Origin: Trichuris trichiura
Taxonomy: Eukaryota > Nematoda > Enoplea > Trichinellida > Trichuridae
Direction: 5' to 3'
DNA: 64,000 nt
Assembly: GCA_037903355.1 (NCBI GenBank)
Contig: JBAJFE010000011.1
Location: 629,001-693,000, forward strand
Made by a program: the position numbers and the translations under genes. Of this stretch, positions 11,201 through 23,105 are shown piece after piece (within the stretch, counting starts at the first letter, position 1; every line of letters begins with the position of its first letter). The notes under the pieces are model-generated. The model made no database searches and was not told the DNA's origin. It saw only the letters and a program-made list of their open reading frames with translations.

Positions 11201-12693
11201 GTTAGCTTCGGTGGGCGCCATGTTGGTAACATCTAAAATTCGTCACAGCTTTCTACTTTTGTCCGTGAACAACAAGCTCTCGCTGGGAAAAGTATGCACT
11301 CGCTTTGTGAAGTGCATATGTCGCAATGGCTCCTTTTATGTTGTACATACGTCAACTTTTATTGCGGACAAGATGCCATGCCGTTTGTCTTACTTTCCTC
11401 TTAAACAATTCCGGTTCCATATATATATACGAATCAGACGCGTCAAAGCTAAGACAAAAAAGTCGATCTAACCGGATTGACCGCGGAATTTAAATGCAAA
11501 TGAAGAGCATATAGTTACGTTGCCTGCTGTGTCTACACGTAGTGTAGACGCGGCGGTTTGCTTTGTCTTCGTTTTTTCCACTTCTGTCGCGGACTAAATA
11601 TTTTTTTAAAGATTTTATTTTTTTGCCGCTCTCCAAGCTGAGCAACCTAGAGCGTCCGCAATCTCCGATTGCTTTTTGCTTGTTGCAAATTTTTTTAGAA
11701 AGGATAGACCCTTCTTTTCACGTTATAGTTTATCTCGAAGCTTAATGTTTTTGTGGCATCATTTGCTTTGAGTTTTGAAACGTTTAGGCGACCCAGTTTG
11801 CCCGATTGCTGTTGTTGTTGTTATTGAAACGACGAAAAGCATCTTTGCTTGTACGCAGCCGACTTTCTTTAGTTTTTGTTGTTGCTGCGCTTTTGCGTAA
11901 AGATTTTTTGCCATTTAATTTTTTTTTGATTCGAATTTTTATTATTCCACTTTTTCGTTCGGAATCGAAGCTCTGAACATCATGTCCCATTGCTTAAATC
12001 TCAACTATGCGACCGTTGAATAGTTTTACAAATTAGTCGGCGTCCTTTCGTGTTCGCGAGTCAATTTTATTTTTATGGCCAACATTTATGGCGCAACGAA
12101 GTTTCCTTTTCCTATAGTTCAATTTGTTATAGCTCAGCAGCCTATTTTTCAGCCAAAAATAGGCAAAATCGATTCGCACGTAATTGAACAAACGATCGAG
12201 CTGACGAAAAACCGCTTTACCGAAGGGTATTATTTGATGAAATCACTAATAATGTGTTGATCCAAAATTCCAAAGTTTGCTTACGCGTCGCCGCGTTAGT
12301 CCGAAATTGACTCACGCAAGTAAATTTGCATTGTAGAAATGAAACGTATCCCAGTGAGCTCGTATGGCTAATATAAACACGTATCCTGTCCTTTGAACAA
12401 TAAGTATTCCATTTTATTCGCGAAGCACATCGTGCTCGTCCCCAAAAGACTATGCAAGTGTTAGATTCGCGATTCGTTACAGTTTAAAGTTGGGAAACCG
12501 CAATTCGAAACAAAAATACCTATCCTTTTTGAAAATATTTTCCATTGCATCCGTAATAAAGCGAACAGAATAAGATCGATGTGAGAAGATACGATAAGAC
12601 AAAATACGTTTTTTAAATGAAAATGAAGAATTCGCCAAATGATAAAATAGAAAGGGTGTTTCGAAAGACAGGATGTCTTTTAACAGGCTTAGG
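8242..12693. other. Long gene-poor interval
   Basis: About 4.4 kb with many short open frames on both strands that show no known domain, no convincing splice structure and no consistent codon pattern. The longest frames (9138-9614 and 10563-10970, plus strand) are rich in Phe, Leu and Cys from T-rich sequence and look spurious. A short (TTG)n run lies near 11805. Probably intergenic or intronic. Confidence 0.4.
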
Positions 12694-12970
12694 TTGTTTC
12701 ATAGTTGTTCTTCTGATTCACGGGTTTGGCCTGTTTGATGTATCTGTAAGTAAACTTCAAAGTGCCCTACCAACGAATGGATGAGCAAACTGTTAGAGAA
12801 AATACAGAACACTTTGTATACCATACGAGAGCAGTTCCGAAACGTACGGTATCCAAAGTGTCCTGTATTTTCTCCAACAACATGCTCTCATCCATTCGTT
12901 GGTAGGACACTTTGAAGTTTACTTACAGAAACAGGACAAACCGGTGAACCAGAAGACCAACTATGAAATG
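12694..12970. mobile_element. Fold-back (MITE-like) element, core family, diverged copy
   Basis: An imperfect palindrome of about 277 bp. The left half, starting near TTTCATAGTTG and running through CTGTAAGTAAACTTCAAAGT, is mirrored by the right half ending near CAACTATGAAA. Each arm contains the family core, ACCAACGAATGGATGAGC near 12772 and its reverse complement near 12887. The centre is close to 12833. No transposase is encoded. It shares the core with elements at 40.4, 49.2 and 49.8 kb but is the most diverged of them. Confidence 0.7.
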
Positions 12971-14929
12971 GAAAGGATAAACAATTGTTGTCTGGCGTCT
13001 ACTTACTTGTTTCACTTTTCCATTTCGTTCTTCTGTCTTCTGTCGATGCCTTTACGCGCTCACACGTTTTATCCATGTAATGATGCCGCTTTTTTCATCC
13101 TTAATGTTGTCCGCTTACGATTTCAAAAATCCATACGGACGTTGACACAGTTCGTCATAAGGTTCTGTTGACAGCTTATTTTACCATGTTAATGGTTTCT
13201 CAGGGAAACGCAGCAGCTTGGGTTAGTATTAAGTTGCCGCCATCATCGTGCATTCTTTCAATTTTGCTCAGAAGAAAATCCACTCATCACTGGTGACAGA
13301 GCATCACAGTTTGTCATTACCCGTTTAACTATGTTGCAAATAAGTTTGCTTTTGCCATGGATAATCCGCTTTAATATTCGTCGTCACCATTGAGCATCGC
13401 AGGTAGCAAATAGTTATGTGTGAATCGGCAAAGTTGCACCGTACGCTAAAAAGGGCGACTTTACGGGTGAATTTAAAAGTTTACTTTACAACTTCACGTT
13501 ATCGATTTTTCCTTAAACATGAATGTCCTCCATTGACTGAACTTTAACAGTTTTGCTGCACGTGAGCTGCCATCATTTGCTTGCACGCTGAGCTGACAAC
13601 ATTCATTTCCGAATGACCCATCTGCTTCTAAGCTTTTCCCTATCAATTGTTGCGAAGGTCGTAGCGGTTCAACTTTTCCGCACGTGAACGTGAAGTTGAC
13701 TTGGCTTTTTTTGGTTTACGCATTGTGATCATTGTCGTCGTTTTAGTTTTTTGGAAGGAAAAATGGTTTAAGAGAAAATCTGGTCAGCGGCATTCCGCCG
13801 CGCTTGCCTTCTTTGTATTCATTGTAAAGCGTTCATTTTCTTTCAACAGCAACGAGCGGCTGCTACGCGCACTGTGTCCTTATCCATCACCGTCGTCGTG
13901 TGAAGTCAAGATTCGCACAAACTGTGTTTGTCATGTCGTCGCGTATTACATTTGTCTCTTAACTGCTCATCTCTCATTGTAAGAAGAAAAAACCAACTAA
14001 ACCGACTAGTTGACCTTTCGAAAAAATTTCTTTGCATTGAGTGACCGTTTGGCTGAAATACAGTTGGCTACATGCTTCAAATGGGAAGTTAACATTTTCG
14101 GACGACGACAATATTTCACATGCAAGCCGGCTTTCACATCTCCCGGACGGCCAATCCGTCATTGTCGTACCAGTCGCAGGCGTTGACGAAACGTCACATA
14201 CACACATTCAGTCAAAACACGACCAATAGTAATAAGCCGTCAGCTTGAGCTTATGACTAACCATACACACTCACATAGTGCGCGCGACCAGTTGGCGCGT
14301 TGTCTTCCGTCTTCGTTTGGTCATGTCGACTTTTAACCATTTGTAAACAATGAATCCGATCCTACGAACCGGCTTGAGCGAAGCGCGTGATCGAATGACA
14401 CTCGACAATAAACCAGACGCGTTTGAGTGCCACTTGGACAATGCGCAAAGCAGAAAACAGCTTTAATGGGTATTGGCCTATTCGGCCAAAAGAGATGTAG
14501 CATAACTCTGTGCGCCAATTATTCAACCTGATAACGCGGAGAGAAATGATGAGAAAAGAGAGTAGGCAATAATTGAACAGTAATAGTTAACAGAAGTAAA
14601 CATGAACCGTATTTGTAGACTATGTTTTCCTTTCTCTCTCTTTGTTTTTTCTTTTCTCCCTCTCTCCAATGCACAGAATCGAAATAGAAGGAGAGAGAGA
14701 GAGAGAGAGCAAGCGAGAAAGCGAGCGACCTGCACACAAGGCAAACAATGGACAATGAAGGAAGGGCTCTCGCGAGATGCCCAACCGAGGAAGACAAGAA
14801 TCGTTGTATGGCATTTTTCAGCGCAACATCATGTATATGAAAGAGTTGAAAAGTACAGCGAGGGATGAAGAGAGAGAGGGGCGAATTTTAGCAGACGATT
14901 TTGGCAAGCTGAAACCTGTTGTACCAAGG
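12971..14929. other. Intergenic stretch with a (GA)n microsatellite
   Basis: No supportable gene. A (GA)n run lies at about 14690-14712. The 3' flank of the plastin gene occupies the right end. Confidence 0.4.
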
Positions 14930-17900
14930 TCAATGACAATTTACACCGTCGGTAACCGGTTGGGCAGTCATGTTGGGCATGTAGTCGCGCGCCATCAGAC
15001 AGGCGAACACGGTCATCACCATTTTCGGTTTGCACTCGACAATGTCTTCCGGCAGAGCGTACACCTTGGCGCCAATCTTTCGCGCCATCGAAATGGCATA
15101 CTTGGCGTTGTCCATTTTCTCCTGCAATAAATATAATTTGATAATAATAATAATAATAGCCCACGACCGAAAGTGTATCCCCCTTCCACTTAAACAAAAT
15201 AAAAAGTCTAAATACCTCTGTTGTTGCACCAGGTTGCACCAGTTCGTAATTGATAATGCCTGGCTGAATTGCATCGATCAGATCGATCACGACTTTTGCA
15301 TCGCTGACCCTTTGGTCTTGAAAGCTGCCAATGGAGCTTTGCTTGCCGCTACGTTGCAGCGTTTCGTTGGCCCAATTAAGGATTTCCCTGTCGGTAGCCA
15401 GAGTGCCTGACTGGGCGCAGTTGGCTAACACAGCCAACGTATATGCGCGCATCAATTGCCACACCAGAGCTTAGAGATTCCCCCTTTTTTAAGTCTATTT
15501 GAAAGAAATACAACTCTATATCTACCTAGAGTAAGCGTCTTGTTGCCGTCGTATATGTCTTTGCCTTGAATGCCAACCAAGGAAAAGCGAACCTTCTTGC
15601 CAAGCTCCACGGCGTAATTGCAATTTTGAATTTGGCTCATCATTGATTGCATCTTAGTGAACTTCGTTACCACTCGCTTCCAGTCGACCGTACCGGGCTT
15701 GATGATATCGTACAGCTACGAAAGCGCGCGCATCAAGAAGACTAACCTAATAATGTTGCGGCCGGGAACCCACCTGAAAAATAATTAAACCATTGCAAAG
15801 ATCCGAATAGAGCCAGTGAACGGTCGGCTGCACTCCAACGGAATTCATCCAATTGCGATACGTCTTCTCCTCTCGACTCTCTTCTTCCACTTCGATATCC
15901 TCTGTTCAAATTTAAAAAAAAAAGAAAAGCGATACGCGCATAAGGCTTTAAGAAAGTTGTACCCATCTCTTCGGCGCCGGGCGGCTTCAAACCGGGCCAC
16001 ATGTTGAAAAGGTTGGCTACGAAGGCCAAATTCAACTTGTACACTCCATTGGCCACATCTGCCGCCGTTACAAAGGCGCGACATTCAAGCTTGTCGGCTT
16101 CTTTGAGCATCTCTTCAGCGCGGCGTATGTTGTCGCCCTGAAAATTTGCATTGGCACTTAGCCAACAAGACGACATATCGCGCAATTGCTTCTAACGTGA
16201 TAGTTCAGCGGATTTAGAGTGACGTTTCTTTCAGGCGGAGCAATCTGCTTCAGCAGATAAGTATAGATGGTCGAGTCTTGGACATCGGTGGTAAAGTTGT
16301 TCAGTTGATGAGGTACGTCGGCTTGACGAAGATGATAGTTGACCCATCGGATAAGTATCTGCTCAGGCGATAAACGTTGCAAGTCGGAGATGTTTTCGCC
16401 CTCGTTCAATAGGCGGAACAAACCGGGCACGTGAACCAGATCAATCTGGTTGAAGAGACCTTTAACCAAAAAACAAGAAAACAATATCTTATTTTTCGTC
16501 CTTGCGCGCCTTCTCTAACCAATGCGTATAATTTGCCAAAGAAGGCCCAGTACCAAATGCGGCTTTCCTTTAGCCAAGTCATCGGCGTCGATGTTGACAA
16601 TGTTGCATCCAATAGCTCGAGCCGAGTTGACCGCTAAAGTCAGGTTCTCTCGACGGGTATACGTATTTAAATTCTTTCGATTGATGGCACGCTCGTCGAT
16701 GGTCTCCGGAACGGCCAAATTGATCAACTTGCTGCAACAGTACCAAAAAATGACGATTAACAAAGATAAAGGTCTAAAACGACAACTAACCATATTATCA
16801 AACCGTCAACGACCTTCTCGTACAGGTCAACGCCGGAAGGTTTCAAAGGCAACAGCTGCCGAAGGTCTACATCTGCACCAAGGTTCCTAAAAAGGACGAC
16901 CATATGGAAGGCGGGTGGAACGTTCGCTTGGCCAACAGCCGTTGCTTACGAATTTATCCAGTCGGAAAATGCAACCTGTTCCTCGCTGCGAACGCTATGA
17001 TAGATGCCTTGCTCTTGGCTAGCCTCGGACAGGCCGCTTAGCACTTGCACATTTTCGGGCTTTTGGATGCGTTCTTTGAACTTGGGATCGGCCGCCTCTT
17101 TGAGCTGGGCGAACAACTAAATAACGACAAAGAATACGCGGTAAAGCGTTGTCCAAGTACCAACTTTCGTCGGGTCAATTCACCTGGGCAAATTCGGGTA
17201 ACGACAGAGCCGCATTGTTACCATAGTCGGGAAAGTGTTCTCGAATCAAGTCGCGCACTTGATAGGACGGCAACTTGATGCCGACCGTTTCGAAGGCTCT
17301 TTGCAACTCGGACAGTTGAATAACTCCGTCACCATTGATGTCAATCTGAAAGCATACGTCTTTCGTCTTGCAGAAGTCTTATTTGGCGTGGGCAAAAAGT
17401 TGACACGTTATCTAATCTGAATAGTGCTATCGTTCTTTGACATTGGAAACGATCACGTTTGAAGAAGAAAAGGGACTGCCTATGTGACAAGACAATTTAC
17501 CGATCCCGTCGGCAATAAGTGTTAGATCGATCTGCCTCGAGCTTTTGGCGCCCCCAAAGGAGAAGCGCGATTATTTTAGCGAAAAAGAGGCAGCAAAAGG
17601 CGGGAAATTTTGAAATTCAATCGTTTGCTGCGTTTTGTTTGTTTGCTCTTGGCTGCAAGCGACTTCACGCAGGCAAACATAGACAAGTGGCTGCCAAGTT
17701 GACATTAGCAGCGCGAGTCTCACGGCGACAACGATGACCGGAAAGGATGCCGAGAAAAGTGGTCAAACGCTATGCGCTAAAAGTCAACAGCATACAGGCG
17801 CAAACTCGTCTTGCACCCTTTTGCAGTGTGTCAACAGGACGGCCGAAATGCAACTCGGCCTAAAAGGAAGCGCCGCAACGCGTACAGCCGCCGAAAAAGG

Positions 17901-18113
17901 CGCGATCTCTGGCGACGTAAATGGCCAATGGTCTTTGGGGCAGTCAAAGTGGGGATCAATTGGAATTGAAAATGCGCGGCCTTAGCGCACTGTCAAGTAC
18001 GGAATTGTTGAACATAGCCTACTTACCGTCTCGAAGCTGTTGCTCAATTCGACGATCTGCTCCTGACTTAGTCCAAGTCCTATGGAAAGTCGTCTGTCCT
18101 GGCCGTCAATCAT
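14930..18113 (-). CDS. plst-1: Plastin/fimbrin, actin-bundling protein
   Basis: Eleven exons join in frame to 641 codons plus stop, close to the usual 625-630 residues: 18113-18027, 17345-17184, 17116-16950, 16886-16791, 16731-16520, 16459-16197, 16137-15963, 15901-15774, 15715-15526, 15469-15216, 15121-14930. All introns are GT-AG; nine are 56-67 bp or 94 bp and the first is 681 bp. The start Met ([10 protein letters not shown]) is the first in frame. EF-hand 1 is intact ([12 protein letters not shown], residues 31-42); the second loop ([12 protein letters not shown], 69-80) has lost most calcium ligands. Four CH domains follow in two tandem actin-binding pairs, with hallmarks [68 protein letters not shown] and the C-terminal [15 protein letters not shown]. 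The protein cross-links actin filaments in the cytosol. The symbol follows the C. elegans orthologue. Confidence 0.96.
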
Positions 18114-19985
18114 TGCGGGAATGGAAGTCGACTGCGAATGAAACTTTTTTTTATTGCGACGTCTCGCAAACGCCGGAGTACCCGAGGACACGTCCGCAAC
18201 TGCTGCTGCCTGTCGGCCAATTGAAGGCGCTCGACGAACGACCACGCTATAGTAGGCCGATTAAAGAATGCGCAGGCGATGCTGAGTCACTCGGCGCGAA
18301 CAAGCCACTACGTCACAAGGGCAAGTGTTTCATCCGACCGCTTTTGCCTTTGCATGGTCATCCGATCCGGCACGCGCACCGCGTGTCAGTTTTGATCGAT
18401 CATTGTAGTCCAATTTCCGCTACGCGTTCTATGCGCTTCGGGCTATAAATGAATCACCAATTGACGAATGCGACGATGACGCAGCGCGCTAGGGAAGAAA
18501 ACATTATGCCCACTGAAAGAATGCATTACGTCGCAACTTTTAATTTGAATTTCAAACTTTCAAAGCAACCTGCGCTCTGCTTACTGTACTTATACCATTG
18601 TTACCTTCGAAATGATATGTTTGTTTTTTCCCCGCTAAAAAATGATTCGATTTGAACGGTTCCTTGGCTTTTGCGATGCTTGGCCTTTGTGGCCAATTCA
18701 TTGGTCGCTGCTTAAGAAGAGCAGAATTCGTCGACACGGCTTACTTCAAGTAAGTTATTCATTGTCGCCTGAACTTATTGAGTCAACATGTCCGGTTGTT
18801 CAAGGCCAGCAAACGCGCTCCGCTAGCGATGTAGAACTTTGCTAGGTTGCCAATATTTTATGTAACGCTGCTTGCTGCAGGCTACTACGCGTTTTATGAA
18901 TGCTCTCGAAGTTGTCGCGCCTATTGATATAAGCTCTAAGTATAAAAAGCAGAGCAGAATTTTGTTTTTTTCCCATTCGCTCTTTTTGCTAGGCGGACCT
19001 ATCTTCGGGCTCTTTCTTTAGCGATCGATCGCTTCGCCAAAGCTGCACCCAAGATTCTTAAAAACTGACACGCGGTCGCTGGTTTTCCTTGCGTTTTGGG
19101 GCCACTTTTTAAAATTTGCTTAACCTTGCATGTGCTCACTTCACGGAAGGGTTTTGAATATAAGCAACTAAAGCAAGGACGACCTTTGGTGGGCTGGTTT
19201 CCCGCCTTACCTACTGGAACTATTGTCCTGCTTTTGGTTAGGCCGCGTTTTCAATCCAACCTTCCAATTATTCGCCTGTAGACGATGGAGACTGCTGGCT
19301 AGACAAAAGAACAATCCAAATGGGTGATTGATTGTCTTAATTTTCACTCATTCAAATTTCATCCTTCCATTGTCTACGCGAAACGTGGTCTGCCAGCCTG
19401 GCGCTTCTGCTCGTTATTTTTTTCAAACGGTCATATAAACCTTGTATTGCTGAAAAAGCTTTTGACTCAGTTTGGCGGTTAATGTTTTCCCCTTTTGGTC
19501 TTCGAAATCTTTGGAGAAATAATAATGAATTGATCGCCCACTTGATATTGGGGATATTCCCGTTTAAACTATCCTCTTTCGAACAAACGATCCTATGAAG
19601 TATTGATGAAAGGAGTTCGTTTAAATTAAAAATCTTTAATATTAGCTGCGTTAATTAGCTATGAAAGCCCGTGGTCGAACTGAAATAATCGTTTCGTATT
19701 TTTTTGTTGCATAGCACATCTGCAGCCTTAAGATATTTTCTTTAATGTAGACGGGCAATTATTTGCTTGCGTTCCTTTTTCATGTCAGGTGAATTTCGCT
19801 CATCCAACAAGTTAATGTTTTTATATAGTGTAAGGCCGTTAAAGTCGGTCGCAATTAGTACCATATGTTTTTACATTGCAAAGGTCACTTTTTGAAACGA
19901 GCGCGTACAAGCACCTGAATATATGGGCGCCTGTCCTTTTCTAATTATGACTTTTTTAATGGACCAATTTTTTGGCGCGCACTTT
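18114..19985. other. Upstream flank of plastin gene and intergenic stretch
   Basis: No supportable gene. It must contain the plastin promoter and 5' untranslated sequence, but no TATA box or initiator could be assigned with confidence. Confidence 0.35.
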
Positions 19986-20033
19986 GTACCTTGCACTGTC
20001 TTCAGCGTAGACACTGAAGATGGTGCAAGGTAC
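19986..20033. repeat. Short inverted repeat (hairpin)
   Basis: GTACCTTGCAC plus CTTCAG on the left is mirrored by CTGAAG plus GTGCAAGGTAC on the right around a short GTAGACA-like centre, a stem of about 20 bp with small internal mismatches. Purpose unknown. Confidence 0.6.
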
Positions 20034-21975
20034 ATCTCAAAAAAATTTTTCTTGTAAAAAAGTTGCAATTGCAGAATGATCGGCTTCCATGCGGAAGCAA
20101 TCCACTGAAGGCTGAAATTTTAAATGTGCGGCAAACTTTCGCGACCAACCACATTCCGTCAAACAGCGACTTTATTAAATTCTTATGGATTGCTTTCGCG
20201 AGAATATTTTTAGCGTTACTGCGAAACGGTATCAGCAATGTATTCTAGCAAAACCCCTACACAGAAGTACTTGTCAATTCCCTGAGGCACCTTTGATTTG
20301 TGAGAACTTAGTCTGAAGTGTGTGTGTACCAACTTTCTGACGTCACGTCACTGTTCAATATTGACATACAGGTTGGCTTTGCATCATCTAGCAGATTTTC
20401 TCCTTTCGCCTATTGGCTGCAACGGCTGGCAGTAAGAGATTTTGAAAGACCATTGTTTGCTCAAAAAGGAGTCACATTCCTAGGCAAAACAGTTTAGCCA
20501 GCAGTGACTTGCCGAAATCATGGTGAAAACGGAATAAGGGAACAAACGATCGTCGACCTAAACGTAGTCGTTTGAATAAGAAGATTTTAGCTTATTTTTG
20601 TTGCTACACTTTGTCCACTTGGTTGCACAATTTCGTCTTAAAGTTTTGTTGCCTTCTAATTTTCGTTCCCTTTTTGTGTTTTACTTTTTCTAAAGGGCTT
20701 CATTACTTATTGTTGCCGTTCAGCGAACTCTTAATTGGGGAAACAAATCTCGAACTAATCAATGTTGGGTTGGTTAGTAGGAAAAAAAGTACGAACTTGA
20801 ACGCGCTGTTGACATACGTCGTACCTGCTGGCATCTTGATGAGCGTACGCTCTGCTTCTTTTGTAAGCGATCATTGACTGATTAACTTTTTGTTTTATTT
20901 TTCTCTTATGCCGTTTGCTGCCACAAAATGCGTAATTGTCAATTTCGCCGTCTAAACCTTCCCACTTTTTAGAGTTGCTTGCGGTAATTTTCGCAACTTC
21001 ATCGAATTTAGCTTTATCTTAAGCGATTTAAATTACCTCTAAGATAAATTTGAGCTGAAGAACTGAATAGGAAATAGTTTTATACGAAAAAAATCCGTGA
21101 AAAAATCGAATATATTGTTTGAGTTTAATTCATCAGTTTTTTGCTGCATCATTTCTCAAAATTCTTCTTTTTCAACCCTTTAACTTGATTTGTTGATCCG
21201 TAGTCCCATTTATAGTGTTTTTTTCTCTTCTGTCATTATTTGTTCTTTTTTAGTCTTTTCCTGCAATGTCATAAATTTTTCCATTCGTTGACGCTGTTAC
21301 TTAACGTTTTAGTCTCATTGCTTAAATTTTAGTTCTACCGTGTTTCAACGTTATTTTTATTTTTCTGAGCGTGTTTACATTTATGGTTTGGACCTCAGCA
21401 TTAGCGATGCTGACCCTGTCTTAAGTAACATCAACCCCAGAAAGTTTCCTAAAAGGAATTCTCCAATGAAAAAGATTAGTAGACATGGAGCCTTTAGGAC
21501 TTTTCAGCCGATGATTTAATGTGGCTTCCATCCGTAGTCGAAACTGCTGGCAACAAACACTGAACGACGAAACAGCCTTTATTTGGAGGACTACAATCCT
21601 CGAATAACTGCATCATTCCGATTTTTCACTTCATTAGTCTAACTGTCGCACGTCGATACCTGTAAACTCCTAGCATTACGGTGCTATTACACACGGCGAT
21701 TAGGAGACATTTTCGAATGTGTAGTTCATTTGCTTCACTAAACACATTATGCGCGTTGTTCATATCGTAACTTAAGCGTATTCCCGTTATGCTGAAAACT
21801 TTTTTTCTTGCCAATCAGGATGATGTTTTCAATGGAAAAATTATTAGCATAATTGATTTGTACAATGCATGAGTCAATCGAAAATGAAAGACTTTGCAAC
21901 GGCGTTTTGCAATTTCATATATTTAATAAGTACGGAAAATAAAACGTTTTTTGTATACTTGCATGCAGATTCCAA
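20034..21975. other. Intergenic stretch
   Basis: AT-rich, with only short scattered open frames and no recognised domain, RNA gene or repeat. Confidence 0.35.
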
Positions 21976-22285
21976 CTTTTCGGAGCTTTCGGTGCCTTGC
22001 AATTTCCGTTTTTAACGATCACAAATACAGGCCTTTTATGCGGTGAGGTTAATGGTGTTGGGGGTAAGTCAGTTTAGTCACGTAGCCTGAAGGGTGTCAA
22101 GAAACTAAGACGCCACAGAACTGCTGTAATAGCTGAAACCTGAATTTTCAGGTACTACAAACATCGCCAACCCAGCCCTGGCTGTATAACTTACGTGACC
22201 TACCCCTACACCGGTAACTTCACCGCATATAATGCCTATATTTGTGGTCGTTGAAAACTGAGCTCCGAAAGTTACAAAGATTTAT
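21976..22285. mobile_element. Fold-back element, family D
   Basis: A quasi-palindrome of about 310 bp. The left arm runs TTTCGGAGCTTTC, then ACGATCACAAATACAGGC, ATGCGGTGAGGTTA and GGGGGTAAGTCAG. The right arm carries the reverse complements (CTGACCTACCCC-like, TAACTTCACCGCAT, CTCCGAAAG). The arms are about 80 per cent alike by eye with a central unpaired part near 22100-22180. No coding capacity. It does not carry the ACCAACG core, so it is a separate family. Confidence 0.65.
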
Positions 22286-22670
22286 AATTAGCAAAGATAC
22301 AATAAACGGTTTGTATTTTTTCCGTAGTTAATAGATATATGATATGAACGGGTCAATGAAAAATCGCTGTAGTGACTTTTGCATTTTAATCGTGTTTTCG
22401 CGATCAGTTCTAGAATATCTTTTTGTTATACATACAAAACGTTACCCTTTCAGCTTTCTATTTTTATTGAGCAAAGATTTCGACGCTTATCACGCCCGAT
22501 CATCAGCGCTAATTCATTGGTAATGAAAAGCGGGACTAAGAATGACTGAAAGCATGACGGAATAGATACCACGGAGAACATAACGTAGCTTCCATATGTG
22601 AAATACCTGAAAACAGTTCGCTGTCATTTTTCCTTAATTCAAAATTTTATTTGTAAGTTCGCTGTTTTTC

Positions 22671-23105
22671 ACACACACACACACATACTGCGCCACAACA
22701 CGTCACACCGTACCACTTCACACCGCGCCACAACACATCACATGCACAAACATTCTGGCACATCACACTGCAATATAAACACGAACTTCCCGCGCTTACG
22801 CAGCCTACGTGCACAGACATACACTGAGGTTTTGTTCGGTCTGCCCATGATAGATAGCTGAAAAGTCAGTCTCATGCAAATGAGTAGCTGACCTTTTAAT
22901 TACCTTATGTCACTTAAAAACGCATACCCATAATGAGTTTTCGTGCACGGGGTTTACTTGATGGAATTAACGGCTGACCTTTTCATATATTTCGTTTCCT
23001 CAGCCCAGTTATTACTGCTATACTGTTTACGATTGGTAACATAATGCAAATTAGTTGCCTCAGTTTGTAAAAGTTTAAATTACATTTTATGTAAACACAT
23101 GAATT
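22671..23105 (+). repeat. (CA)n-anchored dispersed repeat, copy 1
   Basis: A short (AC)n tract at 22671-22684 is followed by CA-rich satellite-like sequence (CACACCGCGCCACAACAC), then by a unit containing ATGCAAATGAGTAGCTGACC and ATGCAAATTAGTTGCC and ending ATTTTATGTAAACACATGA. The same order of parts occurs at 46097-46690, so this is a diverged member of a dispersed family. Confidence 0.6.
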
